From Chryseobacterium sp. (GTDB lineage Bacteria > Bacteroidota > Bacteroidia > Flavobacteriales > Weeksellaceae), in NCBI GenBank assembly GCA_017989575.1, contig JAGNPP010000028.1, forward strand, positions 1 to 15,252: a DNA stretch of 15,252 bases, given 5' to 3'. Positions within the stretch are counted from its first letter, which is position 1; each line of letters begins with the position of its first letter. Positions 1 through 6,374 of the stretch are shown here, piece after piece. Under the pieces are notes generated by a model. The model was not told the DNA's origin. It was given only the letters and a program-made list of their open reading frames with translations, and ran no database searches. The translations under genes were made by a program, and so were the position numbers.

Positions 1-971
1 AGAAATATGGCGCAGACGGCGTTCGTGTAGGAAGTTTATTAAGTTCTGCAGCAGGAAATGATCTTTTGTTTGATGAAGACTTGATGTTGCAAGGACGAAA
101 TTTCGCCACTAAGATTTGGAATGCTTATAAATTGATTCAAGGTTGGAAACGCGACGAATCTATCAAGGCACAAAACCACGATCTGCAAACCATCGAATGG
201 TTTGGCGAACAATTAAATAAAACAATTGGTGAGATTGAAGATCAATTCTCAAAATTCAGGATTTCTGACGGATTGCATTTGGTTTATAAATTGATTTGGG
301 ACGATTTCTGTTCTTGGTATTTGGAAGCCGTAAAACCGAATTTTGGCGAGGCAATCAGCGAAGATGTTTATCAAAAAACAATTGCTTATTTTGAGGAATT
401 GATGAAATTGTTGCATCCATTTATGCCGTTCTTGTCAGAAGAACTTTGGCAATCGATTTCTGATAGAAAGATCGATGAAGCTTTGATCATCACTCAACAG
501 AAAAAATCTGAAAGTTATAATGAACAAACCATCAAAGATTTTGATTTTGCTAAAGAAGTGATTTCCGGTGTTAGAAATTACAGACAATCAAAAGGAATTT
601 CGCCAAGAGAATCAGTTGAAGTTTTCACAAATGCAACAGAGCTTAAAGATGCTGAAGTCATGCAGAAATTATCAAATATTTCAGAAATCAATTTTGCTCA
701 AAAAACTGATAAACTAAGTTTTACATTCTTGGTTGGTTCCAATGAATTCTCGATTCCATTAAGCGAAAATCTTGATCTGGGAGAAGAAAAAATCAAAACA
801 GAAGAAGAAATTAAATATCTGAAAGGTTTCTTAATTTCTGTTGACAAAAAGCTTTCAAATGAAAAATTTGTGGCTAATGCAAAACCAGAAGTTGTAGAAA
901 TCGAGCGTAAAAAACAAAAAGACGCTCAGGATAAAATTGTTCTTTTGGAAGAGAAATTGAAAACTTTGTAA
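1..971 (+). CDS. valS: Valyl-tRNA synthetase, C-terminal part (5' end outside window)
   Basis: This is the 3' part of a class I aminoacyl-tRNA synthetase that charges tRNA-Val in the cytoplasm. The frame is open from base 3, giving about 322 residues, so the gene starts upstream and the TTG at 66 is not a real start. The first residues, KYGADGVRVGSLLSSAAGND, match the segment that follows the KMSKS loop in ValRS; HIGH and KMSKS themselves lie outside the window. Next comes the helical anticodon-binding domain, with the landmarks LQGRNFATKIWNA and LLHPFMPFLSEELWQ. The last 65 or so residues are rich in Lys and Glu and predict a coiled coil (EEKIKTEEEIKYLKGFL onward), which is the typical ValRS tRNA-binding arm. 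The gene ends in TAA, 31 bases before an acetyltransferase gene on the same strand. ValRS is preferred over IleRS or LeuRS because of this terminal coiled coil. Confidence 0.95.
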   Translation, partial: KYGADGVRVGSLLSSAAGNDLLFDEDLMLQGRNFATKIWNAYKLIQGWKRDESIKAQNHDLQTIEWFGEQLNKTIGEIEDQFSKFRISDGLHLVYKLIWDDFCSWYLEAVKPNFGEAISEDVYQKTIAYFEELMKLLHPFMPFLSEELWQSISDRKIDEALIITQQKKSESYNEQTIKDFDFAKEVISGVRNYRQSKGISPRESVEVFTNATELKDAEVMQKLSNISEINFAQKTDKLSFTFLVGSNEFSIPLSENLDLGEEKIKTEEEIKYLKGFLISVDKKLSNEKFVANAKPEVVEIERKKQKDAQDKIVLLEEKLKTL

Positions 972-1002
972 GATATTTTCAAAGTTTAATAAAAACATCA
1001 AA

Positions 1003-1422
1003 ATGAACATTACTTTTTCAAAAAGCAGAGAAGAAATGGATGTAGAATACATTCACGCTTATCTTACGCAAAGCTATTGGAATGAAGGAATTACTTTGGA
1101 AAAAGTCCAAAAATGTGTTGATAATAGTTTGAATTTTGGACTATTCGATGATGGAAAACAAATTGGTTACGCCAGAGTTTTGACAGATTTTGTGCGGTTT
1201 TCTTATTTGATGGATGTTTTTATTGAGCCAAAATTACAAGGAAAAGGTTACGGAAAATTGTTGATACAACACGTTTTTGAAGATGAAGACATCAAGGAAC
1301 TTCCAGGAATGCTTTTGGCAACAAAAGATGCGCACACTTTATATGAAAAATTTGGTTTCAAAAGATTTTCCGAGGAAAATAAAAATCGGTTTATGATTTT
1401 TAAACGAAATGAAACAGAATAA
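1003..1422 (+). CDS. GNAT-family N-acetyltransferase
   Basis: A small (139 aa) cytoplasmic acetyl-CoA-dependent acetyltransferase; the acceptor is unknown. The central GNAT signature is visible as VFIEPKLQGKGYGKLLIQHV (about residues 67-86). It combines the beta-4 strand with the Q-x-x-G-x-G pyrophosphate-binding loop and the following helix. Near the C-terminus, ATKDAHTLYEKFGFKRF is the usual beta-5/helix segment ending in Y-x-K-x-G-F. The N-terminus, with its SREEMDVEYIHAYLTQSYW stretch, resembles the small single-domain GNATs common beside housekeeping genes. The ATG at 1003 is the first start after the valS stop and gives the full fold. The gap to valS is 31 bases and to the next gene 14 bases, so co-transcription is likely. 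Fold assignment is firm; the substrate cannot be read from the sequence. Confidence 0.88.
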   Translation: MNITFSKSREEMDVEYIHAYLTQSYWNEGITLEKVQKCVDNSLNFGLFDDGKQIGYARVLTDFVRFSYLMDVFIEPKLQGKGYGKLLIQHVFEDEDIKELPGMLLATKDAHTLYEKFGFKRFSEENKNRFMIFKRNETE

Positions 1423-1436
1423 TCCAACTCACAACA

Positions 1437-2081
1437 ATGAACCACATCGATAATATCAAAAAACTATTCTCCAAAAATTTTGTAGAAAACCCACTTTTGG
1501 AAACTTATGAAGTTGGAAACATTCATATTTCATCAGGTTTCATCGTGGCAAGCGATCCGTTGATTTCGCCAGACCATTCGGCTTTCACGCAAGAGTTTCC
1601 AAAAGGTGATTTTCCTGTTCTGCTTCATAAGGAAAGAGAGTCCAATTGCATTGCTTACGCAGAAATTGTTTTTGATAAGAATCAAATTGCCGAAAACTGG
1701 AGCTTGGCTTTGTGTGATAATCAAAATTTGAAGGATCTAAAAGACGAAGAAATCTACGGCTATTTGGTAGAATCGGGAATGGGGAGCTTGATGGACAAAG
1801 ATTCCCAAACGGCTTTGAACAAATTGGAGCAAGAACTTTTCCATAAAAAAGGTGCCGATTTTATGGGAATCTACGAGGAGTTTTTCCATCCACATTTTTT
1901 TGATGAAAAAGGTGCAATCGATCAATTTGCGATCCTAAAACCTTATGATAAGGAGAGCGAAAATCTGGTCGCTTTTGAGACAGGTTATGGTGAAGGTTTT
2001 TACGCCTCATACATAGGTTATTCCAAAGACAATCAAGTAGTTAAATTAATTACAGAATTTATAGAAATCGGTACAGATTAA
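1437..2081 (+). CDS. DUF4241 domain-containing protein
   Basis: A soluble 214-residue protein of unknown function. The pattern fits the DUF4241 family: an N-terminal VGNIHISSGFIVASDPLI segment (short strand, SG, then an invariant-looking DP), a following GDFPVLLHKE (G-x-y/f-P-V), and a C-terminal ETGYGEGFYASYIGYSKD followed by a strand running into the end of the protein. There is no signal peptide or membrane segment. The ATG at 1437 lies 14 bases after the acetyltransferase stop, so the two are probably translated from one message. No catalytic motif can be named. In other bacteria such proteins are usually small stand-alone cytosolic proteins, and nothing here links it to a toxin or a defence locus. 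The family call comes from recognised motifs and was not searched. Confidence 0.75.
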   Translation: MNHIDNIKKLFSKNFVENPLLETYEVGNIHISSGFIVASDPLISPDHSAFTQEFPKGDFPVLLHKERESNCIAYAEIVFDKNQIAENWSLALCDNQNLKDLKDEEIYGYLVESGMGSLMDKDSQTALNKLEQELFHKKGADFMGIYEEFFHPHFFDEKGAIDQFAILKPYDKESENLVAFETGYGEGFYASYIGYSKDNQVVKLITEFIEIGTD

Positions 2082-2154
2082 ATGATTACTTTAGCTAAAA
2101 TGAAATGGCGATTTGCCTTTTCCATTTGATCTTTGAAATCTATCCATAATACAA

Positions 2155-3063
2155 ATGAAACTTAGTAACACAAAACCACAAATAGTAGTTGTAGGAAGTT
2201 CTTCCATAGATTTGATTCTGAAAACCTCCAAAATCCCAACTGCAAACAACACTGTTCTTGCCCAAAATCTCACAAGCTTTTTGGGAGGAAAAGGGGCCAA
2301 TCAGGCCATTGCAACGTCCCGTTTGGGAGCGCACACCTCATTTGTGAGTCGCGTTGGGATGGATCCGTACGGACAGCAGGTTTTGAGAAATTTGGATGAT
2401 GAGAAAGTGAATGTCGTTTACGTTTTCGAAGATGAAGACGAAGCCACAGGAACAGCCTACGTGGCAGCTTCCGAAGAAGGAAATGCGATCACCGTCGTTC
2501 CTGCAGCCAATTATAGTTTATCTTTCGAAAATATAGACGAAGCCGAGAAATATCTGGCAACTGCAGACTTGATTCTCACACAAATGGAAATCCCTTCCAA
2601 AACGGTAGAATATCTTTTCAAAAAAGCTAAAAAACTGAATAAAAAAATCGGGATTTATGCTGCTCCAGCCAGCAGACTTTCAGATGAAGTAATCAATTAC
2701 GCATCCTTTGTTGTTGCAAAAAGTACAGATTTGGAAACCATCTTTGGAAAAGGCAACCACGAAGATATTATGAAGCATCTTCCAAATAAATTATTTGTAC
2801 GAGACGGCGCCAACAGCACCAGCTATTTTGACGGTTCCGAGATGAAGTATTTCCGAAAAAATCCCAGCACAGAAGCGCACAGTATGGGATTGGGAGACGC
2901 CTTTACATCCGGATTTTCTATCGCACTGCTTCACGGGAATTCTATTGAAGATTGTGTGAAATTTGGAAATGAAGTGGCCTTGAAAGCGGCTGACTACCGA
3001 GGTTCTCAAAAAGGTTTGCCTTACCTGAAAGAGATGAAAGAATTAATATCTAAAGCATATTAA
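2155..3063 (+). CDS. PfkB/ribokinase-like carbohydrate kinase with atypical active-site motifs
   Basis: A 302-residue sugar or nucleoside kinase of the PfkB fold, predicted to move the ATP gamma-phosphate to a hydroxymethyl group in the cytoplasm. The N-terminal strand IVVVGSSSIDLIL is followed by the ribokinase signature GGKGANQAIA (residues 44-53), where Lys46 and Asn49 correspond to sugar-contacting positions in RbsK. LTQMEIP (141-147) matches the conserved L-Q-x-E-I-P strand. The C-terminal ATP/anion-hole signature is GLGDAF (245-250), with Asp248 as the likely catalytic base. Two oddities: the residues before it are HSM where ribokinases have a D-T pair, and the N-x-x-E magnesium motif is poorly kept (AKSTDLETI, 188-196). 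Length is normal for the family. It is best called ribokinase-like; ribose itself is unproven, and no ribose transporter or regulator lies nearby. Confidence 0.85.
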   Translation: MKLSNTKPQIVVVGSSSIDLILKTSKIPTANNTVLAQNLTSFLGGKGANQAIATSRLGAHTSFVSRVGMDPYGQQVLRNLDDEKVNVVYVFEDEDEATGTAYVAASEEGNAITVVPAANYSLSFENIDEAEKYLATADLILTQMEIPSKTVEYLFKKAKKLNKKIGIYAAPASRLSDEVINYASFVVAKSTDLETIFGKGNHEDIMKHLPNKLFVRDGANSTSYFDGSEMKYFRKNPSTEAHSMGLGDAFTSGFSIALLHGNSIEDCVKFGNEVALKAADYRGSQKGLPYLKEMKELISKAY

Positions 3064-3119
3064 AATCCCATAATCCATCCACATTTTTTTCTACTTTTAC
3101 TGAAGTCTAATCGATTTTA

Positions 3120-3959
3120 ATGAAAAGTATTGATCTAATGACAGACGATAATTACACATTGTCTGCACATCTTTTCGAGCCAGAAAAACCAAGAAACAAA
3201 TTGTTACTCATCAACTCGGCAACGGGTGTGAAGCAGCATATTTACTTTTCTTTTGCACAATATTTTTCGGAACAAGGTTTCACGGTAATCACCTATGATT
3301 ATCGCGGGATTGGGCTCTCCAAACCTATAAAGATGAAAGGTTTTGATGCATCGATGCGAATTTGGGGAACTAAAGATTATAAAGCCGTAACAGATTTTAT
3401 CAAAACCAATTATTCCGACCATCAGAAATTCTGTCTAGGACACTCCGTTGGCGCATTGATTTTGGGAATGAATCCGAATTCGGAGATGTTCGAAGAATTT
3501 ATTTTTGTGGGAACGCAGAATGCGTTTGTGGGAAACCTGAAATTTAAAACTAAGATCGAAGCGTATCTAGGTTTTGGCATCATACAACCAATATCAACTA
3601 AAGTTCTAGGTTATTTTCCCGCCCATTGGTTCGGGCTTGGCGAAAGTTTGCCCTCCGGAAGTGCTTTTGATTGGCGAACTTTGATTCTTAATAAAAAATC
3701 CACCAACAAATTATTAGAGAAAACAAAAGATTTTTCCCGAAATTTGGCTCAGAAAGTTTTTGTAATTCGGGCGGAAGATGATGTTTGGCTCACAGAAAAA
3801 GGCGTAAAATCTTTGTTAAAAAATACTTATCCTAATCTGAAACCAACTTATAGAATTATCAAAACTTCAGAATCTGAAAAGAGCGAAATTGGACATATCA
3901 ACTTTTTCCGAAGTTACAACAAGAGACTTTGGCATATCATTTTAAAAGAATTAAACTAA
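3120..3959 (+). CDS. Alpha/beta hydrolase
   Basis: A 279-residue serine hydrolase of the alpha/beta fold; the substrate is unknown. The order of landmarks is canonical. The strand LLLINSATGVKQHIY carries the oxyanion region, and FTVITYDYRGIGLSKP (54-69) is the common beta-4 and turn. The nucleophile elbow is G-H-S-V-G (107-111, Ser109). VFVIRAEDDVW (213-223) supplies the acid (Asp220 or Asp221), and IGHINFF (257-263) the histidine (His259). The SATGV segment and the GHINFF ending resemble the uncharacterised COG4757-type hydrolases. There is no signal peptide, so it should be cytoplasmic. Its TAA stop shares one base with the ATG of the next gene, suggesting translational coupling. Fold and catalytic triad are well supported; esterase or lipase activity is an inference. 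Confidence 0.88.
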   Translation: MKSIDLMTDDNYTLSAHLFEPEKPRNKLLLINSATGVKQHIYFSFAQYFSEQGFTVITYDYRGIGLSKPIKMKGFDASMRIWGTKDYKAVTDFIKTNYSDHQKFCLGHSVGALILGMNPNSEMFEEFIFVGTQNAFVGNLKFKTKIEAYLGFGIIQPISTKVLGYFPAHWFGLGESLPSGSAFDWRTLILNKKSTNKLLEKTKDFSRNLAQKVFVIRAEDDVWLTEKGVKSLLKNTYPNLKPTYRIIKTSESEKSEIGHINFFRSYNKRLWHIILKELN

Positions 3960-4603
3960 TGGAATTGATAAATAAAACTATAGAATTAGTAAAAGAAAAA
4001 TTAGATGGTACAGAATCCGGACACGACTGGTTTCACATAGAACGTGTTTGGAAATTAAGCTTGAAAATTCACGAAAAAGAAGGTGGCGACAAACTGGTAA
4101 TAGAACTGGCTGCGCTTCTGCACGATATTGCCGATCCAAAGTTCCACAATGGCGACGAAACTATTGCTACAAAAATAGTCACAGAATTTCTGAATCATGA
4201 AAAAGTTGATTCTGAAACCATCCGAAAAGTTATTTTCATTATAGAAAATATGTCATTTAAAAACCGAAATGATGCTCCGGAAAATCTACCTTTAGAATTG
4301 AAAATCGTTCAAGATGCAGACAGAATAGACGCCATCGGCGCCATAGGAATTGCCAGAACGTTCAACTTTGGTGGTTACAAAAACAATCTGATGTACCATC
4401 CGGACATCCAGCCAAAATTGAATCAAACAAAGGAAGAATACAAAAAATCAAACGGAACTACCATCAATCATTTTTACGAAAAATTGCTGCTGCTGAAAGA
4501 TCTTTTGAACACAGAAACGGCCAAAGAAATTGCTGAACAGAAACACCAATTTATGCTTCAGTTTTTGGATCAATTTTACAAAGAATGGAATGTGACTTTT
4601 TAA
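3959..4603 (+). CDS. HD-domain phosphohydrolase, YedJ/YpgQ type
   Basis: A 214-residue metal-dependent HD-superfamily phosphohydrolase. Numbered from the ATG at 3959, it shows GHDWFHIERVW (21-31, with His26), LAALLHDIAD (50-59, the HD pair His55-Asp56) and QDADRIDAIGAIGIARTF (118-135, with metal-site Asp121). This order is the signature of the YedJ/YpgQ group. Bacillus YpgQ has been reported as a metal-dependent nucleotide pyrophosphohydrolase, so nucleotide clean-up is a reasonable but unproven role here. An in-frame ATG exists at 3929, but it would push the gene 31 bases into the hydrolase gene and add ten residues not seen in the family. The TAATG overlap at 3957-3961 fits a coupled start better. 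The product has no membrane segment. The family call is strong; the exact substrate is open. Confidence 0.88.
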   Translation: MELINKTIELVKEKLDGTESGHDWFHIERVWKLSLKIHEKEGGDKLVIELAALLHDIADPKFHNGDETIATKIVTEFLNHEKVDSETIRKVIFIIENMSFKNRNDAPENLPLELKIVQDADRIDAIGAIGIARTFNFGGYKNNLMYHPDIQPKLNQTKEEYKKSNGTTINHFYEKLLLLKDLLNTETAKEIAEQKHQFMLQFLDQFYKEWNVTF

Positions 4604-4618
4604 TTGGCGATAAACCAT

Positions 4619-4626
4619 TACCTTTG
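4619..4626 (+). promoter_or_regulatory. Candidate -7 promoter box (TACCTTTG)
   Basis: TACCTTTG is an exact match to the Bacteroidota -7 consensus TAnnTTTG. It ends five bases before the ATG of the membrane-protein gene, so a transcript would be leaderless or nearly so. The -33 half is weak: a TTG at 4604-4606 is only 12 bases upstream, closer than usual. One chance match in AT-rich DNA is quite possible. Confidence 0.35.
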
Positions 4627-4631
4627 CTTTA

Positions 4632-5219
4632 ATGATCATCATTTTAATCCTGATTTTCCTCATAATAGCTTTGTTTCTTTCCGGTTTTCGGTCAGAAAAA
4701 TGGAATCTTTGGAACAAACTTGCCCGAACAATTATTACCATTTCTGCGACGGCATATTTTACATTTTGGTTTGTAGAGCGTAGTCTATCGCAGTTTTTGG
4801 AGAACTCTTTGGCAGTGCAAGTGGTGAATTATTTACCACAGCCGGTGGATTTTTATATCATCAGAATTCAGGATGAGAATGACGTTAGAAAATTCAGTTC
4901 CAAGCATGTTGGGCAAATCCGGACAGAGCATTTCCGCATAGAATATATCAATATGCAAAAATCCAATGAGTTTTGGGTCGTGGGTTTCATTGGAAAAGGA
5001 AACTTGGTTTATTTTTCGCAAGTGGCTGTTCCAAACACCAATGAAGACAAAATAATCGAGGTCAAAAACTACATCAACCACAGCCAAAAACTGTCTGCCA
5101 TAGCCTCGGAAAAAGTGGAAGATTTGAAATACGAAAACATCAAACTCAGCATTTGGGTGACTCTCGATATGCTTTTGATTTTCCTTAATTCTGTTTTACT
5201 TTTCAGAAGACGAGCTTAA
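4632..5219 (+). CDS. Small membrane-anchored protein of unknown function
   Basis: I do not recognise this 195-residue protein. It shows three hydrophobic segments. The first (residues 1-17, MIIILILIFLIIALFLSGF) lies at the extreme N-terminus. The second is roughly 31-48 (LARTIITISATAYFTFWFV). The third is near the C-terminus, about 172-190 (LSIWVTLDMLLIFLNSVLLF), and ends in RRRA, a positive cap that suggests a cytoplasmic C-terminus. Between the second and third lies a soluble domain of about 120 residues with alternating strands, including VNYLPQPVDFYIIRI and EFWVVGFIGKG. By the positive-inside rule this domain would face the periplasm. No cysteines or enzyme motifs are visible. It follows the HD-hydrolase gene by 28 bases and is followed by a hairpin at 5231, so it may end the plus-strand gene run. 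Coding status is supported by length and consistent codon use. Confidence 0.7.
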   Translation: MIIILILIFLIIALFLSGFRSEKWNLWNKLARTIITISATAYFTFWFVERSLSQFLENSLAVQVVNYLPQPVDFYIIRIQDENDVRKFSSKHVGQIRTEHFRIEYINMQKSNEFWVVGFIGKGNLVYFSQVAVPNTNEDKIIEVKNYINHSQKLSAIASEKVEDLKYENIKLSIWVTLDMLLIFLNSVLLFRRRA

Positions 5220-5225
5220 TTAAAT

Positions 5226-5270
5226 AAAAAAACGCTCAAGAAAATTCCTAAGCGTTGTGAATATTTTTTT
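5226..5270 (-). terminator. Bidirectional intrinsic terminator
   Basis: AACGCT (5231-5236) and AGCGTT (5251-5256) form a perfect 6-bp stem, extended inward by AGGAA/TTCTT-type pairs with wobbles. Read on the minus strand the stem runs straight into a T tract (the A run at 5226-5232), ideal for ending the osmC transcript. Read on the plus strand it is followed within ten bases by seven T residues, so it can also stop transcription from the membrane-protein gene. Confidence 0.8.
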
Positions 5271-5281
5271 AAAGTGAAATT

Positions 5282-5698
5282 TTAGTTTGATAACAAATTA
5301 GCTGTCAAAGTTTTATCAAAGCTAAAAGCGACACTAATTGGACAAGTTTCCTTGGCTTCTGTTGCTATTTTTTGAAAATCATCTTCTGAGATTCCCGGCA
5401 CTTTTGCATTGAGTGTCAATTCTGACAAAGTCACTTTTCCGTCTATAAAACTAATTTTGCAATCCGTTTCCAAACTTTCTGGCGTAAATCCTGCTTCCGA
5501 CAACAATGCCGAAGTTTTCATCGTGAAACAACCAGCGTGCGCTGCTGCCAACAATTCTTCCGGATTGGTTCCAACGCCTTCTTCGAATCTACTTTTGAAG
5601 GAATATTGAGTGTCATTAAGCGTTGTACTTTGAGTGGTTAAAACGCCACTTCCCTCTTTCACTGTGCCTTTCCAGACAGCTTTTGCACTTCTTTTCAT
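5282..5698 (-). CDS. OsmC family peroxidase
   Basis: A 138-residue OsmC-type thiol peroxidase that reduces organic hydroperoxides in the cytoplasm. The N-terminal AVWKGTVKEGSGVLTTQST is the family's first hairpin. Arg37 and Glu47/Glu48 lie in SRFEEGVGTNPEELLAAAHA. The two cysteines of the OsmC mechanism are present: peroxidatic Cys57 in AAAHAGCFTM and resolving Cys119 in KETCPIS. The length matches the OsmC subgroup, and the spacing between the cysteines (62 residues) is close to that of E. coli OsmC. It lies 73 bases downstream of the META-domain lipoprotein gene on the same strand, so the two may share a transcript that ends at the terminator at 5226-5256. The alternative, an Ohr-type protein, is less likely because of the VWKG start and the TNPEELLAAAHAGC context. 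Confidence 0.92.
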   Translation of the reverse strand: MKRSAKAVWKGTVKEGSGVLTTQSTTLNDTQYSFKSRFEEGVGTNPEELLAAAHAGCFTMKTSALLSEAGFTPESLETDCKISFIDGKVTLSELTLNAKVPGISEDDFQKIATEAKETCPISVAFSFDKTLTANLLSN

Positions 5699-5771
5699 AT
5701 GTAATTATTTTATTGGTTAAATTGATTATTGATGTTCCTAAATATTTTGCCTTTTTCCTTGAATCTAATTT

Positions 5772-6209
5772 TTAATCCCAATCTGCGGCAACAAATTTCA
5801 TTATCGATTTTCCATCGGATAAAGTTAAGAAATGTCCTTCGATTTTATATTGATTCATATTTGGCAATTGTTTCCCAAAGGAATCTTCCAATTTCATTCT
5901 ACCATCACAATACATCATCGTAGAGCCAACTCCAGAGAATTTTGCTTTCCCATTGCTCAATTCTGCTGTGAAAAACATTCCATTGCAACCCATTTTGGCA
6001 GTGTAACGGTTCTCGGAATCCGGATTTTTTGTAAGATCCATATAAGCTTCCAACTTTGTAAGTTCTGCCTTGGTGAAATCCTGATATTCAACCAACATCC
6101 ATTTTCGGTTGATATTTTCCATCGTTCCAGATATTTTATTTGTTGATTTACAAGAAACTATTAACATCATTATTAATGATGAAAGCGCAATAATCGTAAA
6201 GATTTTCAT
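5772..6209 (-). CDS. META-domain (HslJ-like) lipoprotein
   Basis: A predicted lipoprotein with one META/HslJ domain. From the ATG at 6209 it is 145 residues and begins with a lipoprotein signal: Met-Lys, a hydrophobic core (IFTIIALSSLIMMLIV), then Ser-Cys with the lipid-accepting cysteine at residue 20. The mature part has NRKWMLVEY (the W-x-L start of META domains), MGCNGMFFTAEL (the G-C-N motif) and STMMYCDGRMKLEDSFGKQL, in the usual order. The cysteines of GCN and YCD may form a disulfide. A further in-frame ATG at 6245 would add 12 residues with a long basic N-region; it is possible, but the shorter start gives a standard signal peptide. HslJ-type proteins are tied to stress resistance in other bacteria, but no biochemical role is known for this one. 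It faces the S46 peptidase gene across a 130-165-base divergent spacer. Confidence 0.85.
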   Translation of the reverse strand: MKIFTIIALSSLIMMLIVSCKSTNKISGTMENINRKWMLVEYQDFTKAELTKLEAYMDLTKNPDSENRYTAKMGCNGMFFTAELSNGKAKFSGVGSTMMYCDGRMKLEDSFGKQLPNMNQYKIEGHFLTLSDGKSIMKFVAADWD

Positions 6210-6374
6210 TCTAAAAATTTTACTGAATCTCTTAACCGAATTCATACCAATAGATTTAAAATAATCATTAAATTAGCCCTTTAAAATAATTCTTTATGAC
6301 GTCTGACAACTTGAACTAGGAATCAAGCTTTTGATGATTGCATAAGAGCTTTAAAAACAAATAAATTTTTACTT

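Noticed and set aside
2082..2154. Promoter for the PfkB kinase gene (GATCTTTG at 2128-2135)
   Set aside because: The box lacks the leading T of TAnnTTTG and the nearest TTTG is only 12 bases upstream, so the match is too weak to list.
3929..3959. Earlier ATG for the HD-domain protein
   Set aside because: It would overlap the hydrolase gene by 31 bases and add ten residues outside the family pattern; the TAATG start at 3959 fits better.
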